64,000 bases of DNA from Faecalispora anaeroviscerum (GTDB lineage: Bacteria; Bacillota; Clostridia; Oscillospirales; Acutalibacteraceae). The notes beneath the pieces are model-generated. The model ran no database searches. It was not told where the DNA came from and saw nothing but the letters and a program-made list of their open reading frames with translations. The DNA is taken from positions 806,001 through 870,000 of the forward strand of contig NZ_CANOOQ010000001.1 of NCBI RefSeq assembly GCF_947568225.1. The letters are read 5' to 3'. A program made the translations under genes and the position numbers. Shown here one piece after another: positions 1 to 8,336 of this stretch (positions within the stretch are counted from its first letter, which is position 1; every line of letters begins with the position of its first letter).

Positions 1-33
1 AATCCCGGCGACGCTCTCGTATCCTTCCAGTAA
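1..33 (+). CDS. C-terminal end of a biotin carrier (BCCP/biotinyl-domain) protein, partial
   Basis: An open frame enters the window and stops at TAA 31-33. Its last residues are NPGDALVSFQ, which resemble the closing strand of a biotinyl/lipoyl domain (usually V-x-x-G-D-x-L). The next gene, 13 bases on, is a carboxyltransferase subunit with no biotin domain of its own. A separate biotin carrier just upstream would complete the enzyme. Only ten residues are visible, so the call rests mainly on context. Confidence 0.5.
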   Translation, partial: NPGDALVSFQ

Positions 34-46
34 GGGAGGCTAAATC

Positions 47-1447
47 ATGGCTAAAAAAATAGGAATTACCGAAACCGTTCTGCGCGATGCGCATCAGTCC
101 TTGATTGCTACCAGAATGTCAACAGAAGAAATGCTCCCGATCCTACCGCAGCTGGATGAAGTGGGCTTTCATTCTCTGGAGTGCTGGGGTGGCGCCACGT
201 TCGACGCCTGCCTGCGCTTTCTGAATGAAGACCCCTGGGACAGACTGCGCACCATCCGCCGTCTTTGCCCCAAAACCAAACTGCAAATGCTGTTCCGCGG
301 CCAGAACATGCTTGGCTACCGCCATTATGCAGATGATGTTGTCGATTATTTCGTACAGCGCAGCGTCGCAAACGGTATCGATGTCATCCGTATTTTTGAC
401 GCGCTGAACGACTTGCGCAACCTTGAGCGAGCCATCAAGGCCGCCAAGAAAGAGGGCGCACACGCTCAGGTTGGTATTTCTTACACGACCGGACCCGTCT
501 TCACGAATGAGTATTATATCGACTATGCCAAACGGATTCAAGAAGCCGGTGCAGATTCGATCTGCATTAAGGATATGGCTGCTCTGCTGACTCCGTATCG
601 TACAGAAGAGCTTGTGGGGGCGCTCAAATCCGCTGTGGATCTGCCGATTCAGCTGCATACCCACTACACTTCCGGCCTTGCCTCCATGTGCATAATGAAG
701 GGTGTGGAAGCCGGCGTGGATTTGGTAGATACTGCGATGTCGCCGTTGGCTCTGGGTACCTCTCACGCGCCGACAGAATCGATTGTCGCTGCATTTGAAG
801 GTACTGAGTACGATACCGGCCTGGATCTGGTTCTTCTCAACGAAATTCGCGAGTATTTCATGACTCTGCGTGAGAAGTATATCAACAATGGCCTGTTGGA
901 TCCCCAGCTGCTGGCGACCAACACAAAGGCGCTGCATTATCAAGTACCCGGTGGCATGCTGTCAAACCTGCTCTCTCAGCTCAAGCAGGCCGGCAAGGCC
1001 GACCAGCTGGAAGAGGTGCTGCAGGAGGTTCCGCGTGTCCGTCAGGATTCCGGTTATCCGCCTCTGGTAACGCCTACCTCTCAGATCGTCGGTTCACAGG
1101 CTGTGTTCAACGTCATCACCGGCGAGCGGTATAAGATGTGTACAAAGGAATTTAAGGATATGGTAGCCGGCAAGTATGGCAAGACTCCGGTTGAGATTGA
1201 TCCTGCATTCCAGAAAAAGATTATCGGCAACGAAACGCCGATTACCTGCCGTCCGGCGGATCTGCTTTCTCCTGAGCTGGAAACCCTGCGCAAGGAAGCG
1301 GCTCAGTGGACAGAGCAGGAAGAGGACGTTTTGTCCTATGCACAGTTCCCGAAGGTGGCCGAAGATTTCTTCCGTAAGCGCCGCGATGCCAAATACGGCA
1401 TTAACAGCAAGCTTGGGAACGAAGAGAAGCAGGTTCACCCTGTTTGA
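47..1447 (+). CDS. Biotin-dependent carboxyltransferase subunit (5S / oxaloacetate decarboxylase alpha / pyruvate carboxylase subunit B type)
   Basis: This 466-residue protein has the DRE-TIM/HMGL-like carboxyltransferase barrel. The start is ITETVLRDAHQSL, with the metal-binding Asp in RDAHQS; IQLHTHYTSG supplies the metal-binding histidines and CIKDMA the lysine region. The conserved C-terminal carboxylase domain follows from about residue 300. The family transfers carboxyl groups between biotin and oxo-acids such as oxaloacetate/pyruvate. There is no C-terminal biotinyl domain with MKM, so biotin must be carried by another subunit, probably the gene ending at base 33. The start has the RBS AAGGGAGG. 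Substrate (oxaloacetate decarboxylase, pyruvate carboxylase or transcarboxylase) cannot be told from this gene alone. Confidence 0.88.
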   Translation: MAKKIGITETVLRDAHQSLIATRMSTEEMLPILPQLDEVGFHSLECWGGATFDACLRFLNEDPWDRLRTIRRLCPKTKLQMLFRGQNMLGYRHYADDVVDYFVQRSVANGIDVIRIFDALNDLRNLERAIKAAKKEGAHAQVGISYTTGPVFTNEYYIDYAKRIQEAGADSICIKDMAALLTPYRTEELVGALKSAVDLPIQLHTHYTSGLASMCIMKGVEAGVDLVDTAMSPLALGTSHAPTESIVAAFEGTEYDTGLDLVLLNEIREYFMTLREKYINNGLLDPQLLATNTKALHYQVPGGMLSNLLSQLKQAGKADQLEEVLQEVPRVRQDSGYPPLVTPTSQIVGSQAVFNVITGERYKMCTKEFKDMVAGKYGKTPVEIDPAFQKKIIGNETPITCRPADLLSPELETLRKEAAQWTEQEEDVLSYAQFPKVAEDFFRKRRDAKYGINSKLGNEEKQVHPV

Positions 1448-1466
1448 TGTAATCTGAATTGTATTC

Positions 1467-1507
1467 ATAACAGTCCCAGGGCCTGTTTCAGGCGCTGGGG
1501 CTGTTAT
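1467..1507 (+). terminator. Rho-independent terminator after the carboxyltransferase gene
   Basis: An inverted repeat pairs ATAACAGTCCCAG with CTGGGGCTGTTAT around a GCCTGTTTCAGGCG loop region that can itself pair. It lies 20 bases past the stop codon. The T-run is weak (TTATTCCTT), so efficiency is uncertain. Confidence 0.65.
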
Positions 1508-1632
1508 TCCTTGCTGGCTCCTTTTTCCTCCTATCAAACCGGCGATTGCTTCTCTGCGCAATCGGTGTAAAAACGTAAAATTTTTATAGAAATCTATTTT
1601 TAAAGTGGCATTGCAATAACAAACGACGAAGG

Positions 1633-1661
1633 TTGCAATTGTGTAATAAAACTGGTAAAAT
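1633..1661 (+). promoter_or_regulatory. Sigma-A type promoter of the yicC-remA-gmk operon
   Basis: TTGCAA at 1633-1638 and TAAAAT at 1656-1661 are separated by 17 bases, 60 bases upstream of the yicC start. No other good promoter was seen before this gene block. Confidence 0.55.
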
Positions 1662-1722
1662 GAAGTGATAATACTTTGAAAGCTGGGCTTTCGCAATCTT
1701 ACTAACGTTGGGATGATACGCC

Positions 1723-2601
1723 ATGATAAAAAGTATGACGGGGTATGGCCGCGCAGAAGGAACCCTGGATGGGCGATATATCATAGTAGAAATCAAATCG
1801 GTCAATCATCGGTATTTCGAGTTTAACTCAAAAATCACTCGGGGCTATTCCTTTCTGGATGAAAAGCTGAAGGCGCTGCTGCAGCAGGGAATCTCCCGCG
1901 GCAAGGTGGATGTTTTCGTTTCAGTTGAAACGCTGGAGGACGCCGATGCACAGGTTCTTGTGAACCATTCGATGGCTGCGGGCTATTTGAATGCGCTGGT
2001 AGAGCTGCGCGACAAGTATGCTTTAAGGGATGATATCACTGTGATGGGTTTGGCCCGGTACAGTGATATCTTTACCGTTCACCGCACGCCGGAAGATGAG
2101 GATCAGATCTGGGAGATCGTTTCTCAGGTGACCAAACAGGCTTTAGAGCAGCTGCTCCAAATGAGAGAACGGGAAGGAACCCGTCTAAAGGAGGACATCC
2201 TGGCCCGCGCCCAAACGATTTTGTCTTTGGTACAGGCGGTGGAAGAGCGTTCCCCTGTTACCGTACAGGAATACCAGCAAAAGCTGCTGGCCCGCCTGCA
2301 GGATGTTCTGCACGAAAGCAATATTGATGAGCAGCGCATGTTGACGGAAGCCGCTATTTTCGCCGACAAAATTGCTGTGGCGGAAGAAACCGTGCGCCTG
2401 CGCAGCCATTTTGACCAGATGAACCTGATGCTGGAATCCTCTGAGGCCATTGGCAGAAAACTGGATTTTCTGGTTCAGGAAATGAATCGCGAAACAAATA
2501 CCATCGGTTCCAAGGCGTCTGATTCTCAGATCGCTTATATGGTGGTAAATATGAAAGCTGAAATTGAAAAGATCAGAGAACAGATTCAGAATATTGAATA
2601 G
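1723..2601 (+). CDS. YicC/YloC family endoribonuclease
   Basis: This 292-residue protein has the full family length. It opens with the diagnostic MIKSMTGYGRAE and closes with the conserved helical end MKAEIEKIREQIQNIE. YicC proteins are RNA endonucleases linked to mRNA/sRNA turnover and stationary-phase survival; this is family knowledge. It heads the collinear block with remA, gmk and rpoZ, an order known from Bacillus (yloC-ylzA-gmk-rpoZ). The RBS is weak (GGGATGAT before ATG). Confidence 0.92.
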   Translation: MIKSMTGYGRAEGTLDGRYIIVEIKSVNHRYFEFNSKITRGYSFLDEKLKALLQQGISRGKVDVFVSVETLEDADAQVLVNHSMAAGYLNALVELRDKYALRDDITVMGLARYSDIFTVHRTPEDEDQIWEIVSQVTKQALEQLLQMREREGTRLKEDILARAQTILSLVQAVEERSPVTVQEYQQKLLARLQDVLHESNIDEQRMLTEAAIFADKIAVAEETVRLRSHFDQMNLMLESSEAIGRKLDFLVQEMNRETNTIGSKASDSQIAYMVVNMKAEIEKIREQIQNIE

Positions 2602-2624
2602 TCATTCTTAGGAGGAAGCACTGC

Positions 2625-2900
2625 ATGAAACTAATTAACATTGGTTTTGGCAATATGGTGTCCGCCAATCGTCTGGTGGCAATTGTCAGCCCGGAATCCG
2701 CACCGATCAAGCGCATTATACAGGATGCTAAGGAGCGCGGCACTTTGATTGACGCAACCTATGGCAGACGTACCCGTGCGGTGATCGTCACAGACAGCGA
2801 TCATGTGATTCTGTCTGCTGTTCAGCCCGAAACGGTTGCCAACCGACTGAATGATCGGGATGAAGATATCGCGGATGAGGAGCTGGATGAGGATGACTAA
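2625..2900 (+). CDS. remA: RemA-like extracellular matrix regulator (DUF370)
   Basis: This 91-residue protein begins MKLINIGFGN and contains SPESAPIKR and DATYGRRTRAV, the conserved RemA/YlzA core. RemA is an oligomeric DNA-binding protein that activates matrix and osmoprotection genes in Bacillus; a role here is inferred by family only. An extra acidic tail (DEDIADEELDEDD) follows the core. AGGAGGAAG precedes the start. The end overlaps the gmk start by 8 bases, so the two are translationally coupled. Confidence 0.9.
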   Translation: MKLINIGFGNMVSANRLVAIVSPESAPIKRIIQDAKERGTLIDATYGRRTRAVIVTDSDHVILSAVQPETVANRLNDRDEDIADEELDEDD

Positions 2901-3513
2901 AGGTTTGTTGCTGGTGTTTTCGGGACCGTCGGGGGTAGGAAAGGATACGGTGCTGCATGAACTGCTGCACCAAAACGACTCCGCGAGGTTATCGGTTTCC
3001 GCTACCACCCGCAGCCCTCGACCCGGTGAGGTAGACGGCAAGGACTATTTCTTCGTGACCCGTGAGCGCTTTCAGGCAATGATCGAGCACGGTGATATGC
3101 TGGAATACGCTGAATACTGCGGCAATTTTTACGGCACGCCCGCTGAGCCTGTGCGCAAGTGGCAGGAGCAGGGATTTGACGTAATTTTAGAGATCGAAGT
3201 ACAGGGCGGTGCCCAGATCAAACAGAAACATCCGGGCTGTGTCAGTGTTTTTTTGCTGCCGCCGTCGCTGGAGGTTCTGGAATCACGGCTGCGCCACCGC
3301 GCTTCTGACACCGAAGAGGTGATTCAGAAGCGGATGACATCCGCGTGCGGTGAGATTCAGGAGGCAAAGCACTACGATTATTTGATTGTGAATGATACAG
3401 TAGACCACGCGGTAGAGCAGATTTGTGCCATTTTGTGTTCAGAAAAGCTCCGCTTTAGCCGCGCCGATGCTGATATTGAAAGGATGCTGAATTATGCTAA
3501 GACCATCTCATGA
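2893..3513 (+). CDS. gmk: Guanylate kinase
   Basis: Gmk phosphorylates GMP to GDP with ATP. The protein has the P-loop FSGPSGVGKDT, the GMP-binding SATTRSPRPGE and YFFVTRERF. I chose ATG 2893, which gives 206 residues beginning MTKGLLLVFSG, rather than the longer frame from 2851. A GAGGAG RBS at 2877-2882 fits this start and the product matches normal family length. It overlaps remA by 8 bases and rpoZ by 20 bases. Confidence 0.96.
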   Translation: MTKGLLLVFSGPSGVGKDTVLHELLHQNDSARLSVSATTRSPRPGEVDGKDYFFVTRERFQAMIEHGDMLEYAEYCGNFYGTPAEPVRKWQEQGFDVILEIEVQGGAQIKQKHPGCVSVFLLPPSLEVLESRLRHRASDTEEVIQKRMTSACGEIQEAKHYDYLIVNDTVDHAVEQICAILCSEKLRFSRADADIERMLNYAKTIS

Positions 3514-3718
3514 GGCTTTTTCTCCGAAAAATTTGAGCCAATACTCGATTGTAGTTGCAGTTGCAAAACGTGCACGAGAAATCGCGGATGATGCCGAAAA
3601 GGCAGGAGATATTTTAATCGAAAAACCAGTAGATCTGGCAGTGCGGGATTTTATTCGGCATAAATACAGAATCATTTTACCAGTCCAGGAGAAGAATGAT
3701 TCTTCTTTTTATGAGTAA
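3494..3718 (+). CDS. rpoZ: DNA-directed RNA polymerase omega subunit
   Basis: This 74-residue protein has the omega core: YSIVVAVAKRAREI, then EKPVDLAVRDF. Omega stabilises the beta-prime subunit and helps polymerase assembly. The start lies inside the gmk 3' end (20-base overlap), the usual gmk-rpoZ coupling. The tail (QEKNDSSFYE) is unremarkable. Confidence 0.93.
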   Translation: MLRPSHEAFSPKNLSQYSIVVAVAKRAREIADDAEKAGDILIEKPVDLAVRDFIRHKYRIILPVQEKNDSSFYE

Positions 3719-3740
3719 TCGCGGCAGGTGAAATAACTTC

Positions 3741-6179
3741 ATGGAACAAATGACCGCGGTCGGCGTGGCCGTTGAGAACACGGCATATCATTTTGACAAA
3801 GAGTTTACGTATTTTCTGCCGGCGGGGATGCAGGCCGCAGCCGGCTGCCGGGTGGTGGTGCCCTTTGGCAGCGGCAACCGTAAAAGGCAGGGAATGATTC
3901 TCTCTGTGCAGTCCTGCCAACAGCCCGAGCTGCTGAAATCGGTAACGGCTGTGCTGGATCAAACGCCCTTGCTTTCCGCGGAACAAATCCTGATGGTGCC
4001 CTGGCTAAAGGAACACTACTTTTGCAGTTTGTTTGACGCGGTGAAGCTGCTGCTTCCCGCTGGAATTAATTTTAAAATTTCCACACAGTATGCTCTGGCT
4101 GTTCCAAAGCAGGATTTCTCTGAACAGGATTTCTCCGACACAGAGGTTCTTGTGCTGAAGCGCCTTTCCCACAAGGCTGCGACTGAGGAAGAACTCTTGC
4201 AGATTCTGGACTCCAGACATGGCCCTTCGGTATTGGAGCGCCTTTGCGCTCTTGGCATCATCCAAAAGGAGAGCGCGGTTACCCGCCGGATCGGCGATGC
4301 TATGCGGAAAATGATCCGGCTTAGTGCGGAAGAAATGCCGGATTCTCTTCCCCCTAAGCAGCGGGAGGTTTTCGAGCTTTTGCTTTCGATCGGCTGCGTA
4401 TCGGTAAAAGAGCTGTGTTATTTCGCGGGAGTTACGGCATCTGTGCCGGACGCTTTGGTGAAAAAGGGTCTGGCAGCCTATTATGAAGAGGAGCAGTTCC
4501 GGAATCCGTACGAAGAGAGGCAGGAATCTGCCGAAGCGGTGGAGGTCTCTCTCTCTCCGGAGCAGCAGTCCGCCTATGAAGGGCTTTTGAGCCGGTATCG
4601 TTCCGGTGCGGCGGTGTCTTTGCTGTATGGCATAACCGGCAGCGGAAAAACACAGGTTTACCTGCGGCTGATTGAGGATGTGATCGCCGATGGCCGTGCC
4701 GTGATTGTGATGGTGCCGGAGATTTCTCTGACCCCGCAGACGGTGGCTCTGTTTCATCAGAGGTATGGCAGGCAGGTCGCGGTCTTTCACAGCGGGCTTT
4801 CTCTGGGAGAACGGCTCGATGAATGGAAGCGGGTCAAAAACGGACAGGCTAAGATTGTCGTGGGAACCCGGTCTGCTGTATTTGCGCCCTTTGAGCGCCT
4901 GGGCCTGATCGTAATGGATGAGGAGCAGGAGGCAACGTATAAATCGGAATCCGCGCCTCGCTACCATGCGCGCGACGTGGCGAAATTCCGGTGTGCGTAC
5001 CACAAAGCGCTTTTGCTGCTTTGCTCCGCCACGCCATCGGTAGAAACCACCTACTTTGCCCAAAAGGGCCGGTATTCGATGCTTCCGCTTCCCAGCAGAT
5101 ATGGCACGGCTCAACTGCCGCAGGTATCTATTGCGGATATGAACCAGGAAATTCTTCGCGGAAATTCCTCGGTATTCAGCGGGGAGCTTCAGGAGGCCCT
5201 AACGGAAACTATCGCCAAGCGCGAGCAGGCGATCCTGCTGCTGAACCGGCGTGGGTATCATACCTTTGCTACGTGCAAATCGTGCAATTCCGTAGTAAGC
5301 TGCCCGAATTGCAGTATTTCCTTAACGTACCACGCGGCAAATCACCGCCTGATGTGCCATTACTGCGGCTATTCCATACCGGCTACCCGGCGCTGCCCAA
5401 GCTGTGGGCAGGATGAGGTTCGCTTTTCCGGTGCGGGAACCCAAAGAGCTGAAGAACAGCTGGCGCAGCTGTTCCCCCAGGCCCGAATTCTACGACTGGA
5501 CACCGACAGCACCATGGGGCGCTTTTCCTACGAAAAAAAACTGAGCCGCTTTGAAAACGGAGAATACGATATGATTGTCGGAACCCAGATGGTTGCAAAA
5601 GGCTTGGATTTTGCCAATGTAACGCTGGTGGGAGTGCTTTCCGCCGATCAGTCTCTTTATGGGGATGATTTCCGATGTTCCGAACGTTCTTTTGATCTTC
5701 TGACCCAGGTGGTCGGTCGATCTGGGCGAGGCTCGTTCCACGGCCGCGCCATCATCCAGACCTTTACGCCCGAAAATCGGGTAATCCGTCTGGCGGCGGC
5801 GCAGGACTATGACACCTTTTACCGGGAAGAGATCCAGTTCCGGCAAGCAATGCTGTACCCGCCATTTGCTGATTTTGTACTGATTGGCTTTGTCGGGCAA
5901 AAGGAAGAGCAGGTGTGTCAGGCCAGCCTGTATTTTATGAATCTGCTGCGTAATCTGGCCGGCCGGGACTATTCGGACCTGCCGCTGCGTGTGTTGGCCC
6001 CCTCACCGGCACTGGTGACGAAGGTCAGCAATAAATATCGGTATCAGCTGCTGATCAAATGCAGAAATGACAAGCGGCTGCGCGCGATGCTTTCGCGTCT
6101 TTGCGTTGAGTTTTCCGCCGAACGGCGCTTTGCGCAGGTTACGGCTTTTGTGGATACAAATCCTGTGTCCGCCCTTTAG
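3741..6179 (+). CDS. priA: Primosomal protein N' (replication restart helicase PriA)
   Basis: This 812-residue protein has an N-terminal DNA-binding region and a DEAD-like helicase core: Walker A YGITGSGKTQVY and Walker B VMDEEQE. A zinc-binding insert has eight cysteines (CKSCNSVVSCPNC ... CHYCG ... CPSCG). C-terminal helicase motifs include GTQMVAKGLDF and VGRSGRG. PriA reloads the replisome at stalled forks. In Bacillus coaBC lies between rpoZ and priA; it is absent here. Confidence 0.96.
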   Translation: MEQMTAVGVAVENTAYHFDKEFTYFLPAGMQAAAGCRVVVPFGSGNRKRQGMILSVQSCQQPELLKSVTAVLDQTPLLSAEQILMVPWLKEHYFCSLFDAVKLLLPAGINFKISTQYALAVPKQDFSEQDFSDTEVLVLKRLSHKAATEEELLQILDSRHGPSVLERLCALGIIQKESAVTRRIGDAMRKMIRLSAEEMPDSLPPKQREVFELLLSIGCVSVKELCYFAGVTASVPDALVKKGLAAYYEEEQFRNPYEERQESAEAVEVSLSPEQQSAYEGLLSRYRSGAAVSLLYGITGSGKTQVYLRLIEDVIADGRAVIVMVPEISLTPQTVALFHQRYGRQVAVFHSGLSLGERLDEWKRVKNGQAKIVVGTRSAVFAPFERLGLIVMDEEQEATYKSESAPRYHARDVAKFRCAYHKALLLLCSATPSVETTYFAQKGRYSMLPLPSRYGTAQLPQVSIADMNQEILRGNSSVFSGELQEALTETIAKREQAILLLNRRGYHTFATCKSCNSVVSCPNCSISLTYHAANHRLMCHYCGYSIPATRRCPSCGQDEVRFSGAGTQRAEEQLAQLFPQARILRLDTDSTMGRFSYEKKLSRFENGEYDMIVGTQMVAKGLDFANVTLVGVLSADQSLYGDDFRCSERSFDLLTQVVGRSGRGSFHGRAIIQTFTPENRVIRLAAAQDYDTFYREEIQFRQAMLYPPFADFVLIGFVGQKEEQVCQASLYFMNLLRNLAGRDYSDLPLRVLAPSPALVTKVSNKYRYQLLIKCRNDKRLRAMLSRLCVEFSAERRFAQVTAFVDTNPVSAL

Positions 6180-6204
6180 TTGCCGATGAATGGAGGAATA
6201 TAAC

Positions 6205-6675
6205 ATGGCAATCCGTAAAATTGTACAGGATGGCGACCCGATTCTGACGAAGGTGTGCCGTCCCGTTGAGAAATTTGATGATAAGTTGGCTACCCTTTTA
6301 GATGATATGAGGGAAACGGTACTTACCGCGAACGGGGCGGGGCTTGCCGCCAATCAGGTAGGAATTCTTCGCCGTGCAATCGTTGTGGTAAATATTGAGG
6401 ACGACAGTATTATTGAGCTGGTGAATCCGGAAATCATTGAGAGTGACGGAGAACAGGACGGTGCCGAGGGCTGCCTGTCCTTCCCGGGACAGTATGGCAT
6501 GGTCAAGCGCCCGATGCACGTAAAGGTTCGCGCGCAGAATCGCAAAGGAACTTTCTTTGAGATTGAGGGCACTGAATTTTTGGCACGTGCCTTCTGCCAC
6601 GAAACCGATCATCTGAACGGAATTGTATTTAAGCAGCGCGCCAGCCGTATTCTGGCTGAGGATGAGCTGGAATAA
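6205..6675 (+). CDS. def: Peptide deformylase
   Basis: The protein removes the formyl group from the N-terminal methionine of new proteins. Metal-site motifs are all present: GAGLAANQVG, EGCLSFPG and the HETDH metal helix. ATG 6205 (MAIRKIVQ) follows GGAGG at 6192-6196 and gives 156 residues. The longer frame from 6190 would place the RBS inside the gene. It is followed by fmt, its functional partner. Confidence 0.97.
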   Translation: MAIRKIVQDGDPILTKVCRPVEKFDDKLATLLDDMRETVLTANGAGLAANQVGILRRAIVVVNIEDDSIIELVNPEIIESDGEQDGAEGCLSFPGQYGMVKRPMHVKVRAQNRKGTFFEIEGTEFLARAFCHETDHLNGIVFKQRASRILAEDELE

Positions 6676-6695
6676 ACACACAGGAGGAATACCCG

Positions 6696-7622
6696 ATGCG
6701 GATCGTTTTTATGGGAACACCAGATTTTGCGGTTCCCTGTTTGCAGGCTCTGCTGGATGCCGGACACGAGGTGTGCGGGGTATTCACTCAGCCAGATAAG
6801 CCAAAGGGCCGGGGCTATGCACTGGCCCCGCCGCCGGTAAAGGAGCTTGCGCTGGAACAGGGGATTCCCGTATATCAGCCAGCTACTCTGCGTACACAGG
6901 AGGCTGCCGAGTTGATCGCTTCCCTGCAGCCCGAAGTGATTGTGGTTGTGGCATATGGAAAGTTACTGCCGAAAGAAGTTTTGCAGATTCCGCAACATGG
7001 CTGCATCAACGTTCATGCTTCTCTGCTGCCGAAATATCGCGGCGCAGCGCCGATCCAATGGGCTGTCATCAATGGAGATGAAGTGACCGGCGTTGCCACG
7101 ATGCAAATGGATGAGGGCCTCGATACCGGCGACATTCTGCTGACGGAGGAAACAAAAATCAGCGAGGATGAGACCTCCGGCGAGCTGTTCGACCGCCTGC
7201 GGGAGCTGGGTGCACGCGTTTTACTGGAAACGCTTCGGCAGCTTCAGGCCGGCACCCTTAAACACAGGCCGCAAGGCGAAGAAGGTGCCAGCTACGCGTC
7301 GATGCTTAGCCGTGACTTATCTGTAATTGATTGGAGCCGTTCTGCCCGCGAAATTCACAATCTTGTGCGCGGACTTTCTCCTTGGCCAGTGGCCTCTTCC
7401 ATATACCAGGGAAAACGAATCAAGATCTATCAAACGCAGGTTTGCGAGGATATACCCGGCAACCCGGGTCAGGTTCTCCCCGGAAAAGACTTTCTCGTCT
7501 GCTGCGGACAAAACACAGTGCTGAAACTGATCACAGTTCAATACGAAGGCGGTAAACGCATGGGTGGCTCCGATTTTCTGCGGGGGCATCCGGTGTCGCC
7601 GGAAACCCAAATGGGATTCTGA
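6696..7622 (+). CDS. fmt: Methionyl-tRNA formyltransferase
   Basis: Fmt formylates initiator Met-tRNA with 10-formyl-THF. The 308-residue protein has MRIVFMGTPDFAVP at the N terminus, the catalytic stretch HASLLPKYRGAAP and the DTGDIL loop. The C-terminal OB-like tRNA-binding domain begins around residue 205. It follows def with an AGGAGG RBS in the classic def-fmt arrangement. Confidence 0.97.
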   Translation: MRIVFMGTPDFAVPCLQALLDAGHEVCGVFTQPDKPKGRGYALAPPPVKELALEQGIPVYQPATLRTQEAAELIASLQPEVIVVVAYGKLLPKEVLQIPQHGCINVHASLLPKYRGAAPIQWAVINGDEVTGVATMQMDEGLDTGDILLTEETKISEDETSGELFDRLRELGARVLLETLRQLQAGTLKHRPQGEEGASYASMLSRDLSVIDWSRSAREIHNLVRGLSPWPVASSIYQGKRIKIYQTQVCEDIPGNPGQVLPGKDFLVCCGQNTVLKLITVQYEGGKRMGGSDFLRGHPVSPETQMGF

Positions 7623-7634
7623 CGGAGGGATACG

Positions 7635-8333
7635 ATGGATTATTTCTTTTATGACCGAACGTATTTTATCTTTATTCTGCCTGCGCTGATCATTTCTATG
7701 ATGGCTCAGTTGCAGGTGCAGTCCGCTTTTCAAAAGTATTCCCAGATGCCAAATCATAGAAACCTGACGGGAGCAGAGGCGGCCCGCCAGGTTTTGCGCT
7801 TTCATGAGATTACCAACGTGCCAATTCAGCCGATTAGCGGCCAGCTGACCGACCATTACGACCCCAGAAATAACAGCATCAGCCTAAGTCAGCCAGTTTA
7901 CGGCATGACCACTATTTCTGCGGTTGGTGTGGCGGCTCATGAGGCGGGGCACGCGGTGCAGTACGCGCACGGATATGTTCCGATCAAGCTACGGGCACTT
8001 CTTGTTCCCGCTGTGAATTACTCTTCTAGGTTAGCGATTCCGCTGATCCTGGTCGGGCTGTTCCTGCCGCTTCAGTTTGAGGCTGTGATCTATGCCGGAA
8101 TCGCTCTGTACAGCATGGCGGTGCTTTTTTCGCTTTTGACCCTGCCAGTGGAGTTTAACGCCAGCGCCCGGGCCATCAGCGCATTAGAGCGTTCCGGTAT
8201 GCTTACGGAAGAAGAGCTGCAAGGGGCGTCCAAAGTGCTTCGAGCCGCCGCAATGACCTATGTGGCCGCGGCCTTTGCCTCTATTCTCTCCCTGCTTCGC
8301 CTGTTGGCGATTGCGGGAAATCGAAGGAGATAA
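7635..8333 (+). CDS. Neutral zinc metallopeptidase (YugP-like membrane protease)
   Basis: This 232-residue protein has an N-terminal membrane segment (about residues 8-27), the zinc motif HEAGH at 102-106, and two more hydrophobic segments near 130-165 and at the C terminus. NHRNLTGAEAAR near residue 40 is typical of the YugP-like family. Substrates are not known to me. It is inserted between fmt and rsmB, which are adjacent in Bacillus, so its gene position is a clostridial trait. Confidence 0.85.
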   Translation: MDYFFYDRTYFIFILPALIISMMAQLQVQSAFQKYSQMPNHRNLTGAEAARQVLRFHEITNVPIQPISGQLTDHYDPRNNSISLSQPVYGMTTISAVGVAAHEAGHAVQYAHGYVPIKLRALLVPAVNYSSRLAIPLILVGLFLPLQFEAVIYAGIALYSMAVLFSLLTLPVEFNASARAISALERSGMLTEEELQGASKVLRAAAMTYVAAAFASILSLLRLLAIAGNRRR

Positions 8334-8336
8334 CGC

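Noticed and set aside
143..943. 266-codon open frame on the minus strand opposite the carboxyltransferase gene
   Set aside because: It is the antisense of a clearly conserved gene, with no RBS and no recognisable domain.
4005..5114. 369-codon minus-strand frame inside priA
   Set aside because: Antisense shadow of PriA; basic, low-quality protein.
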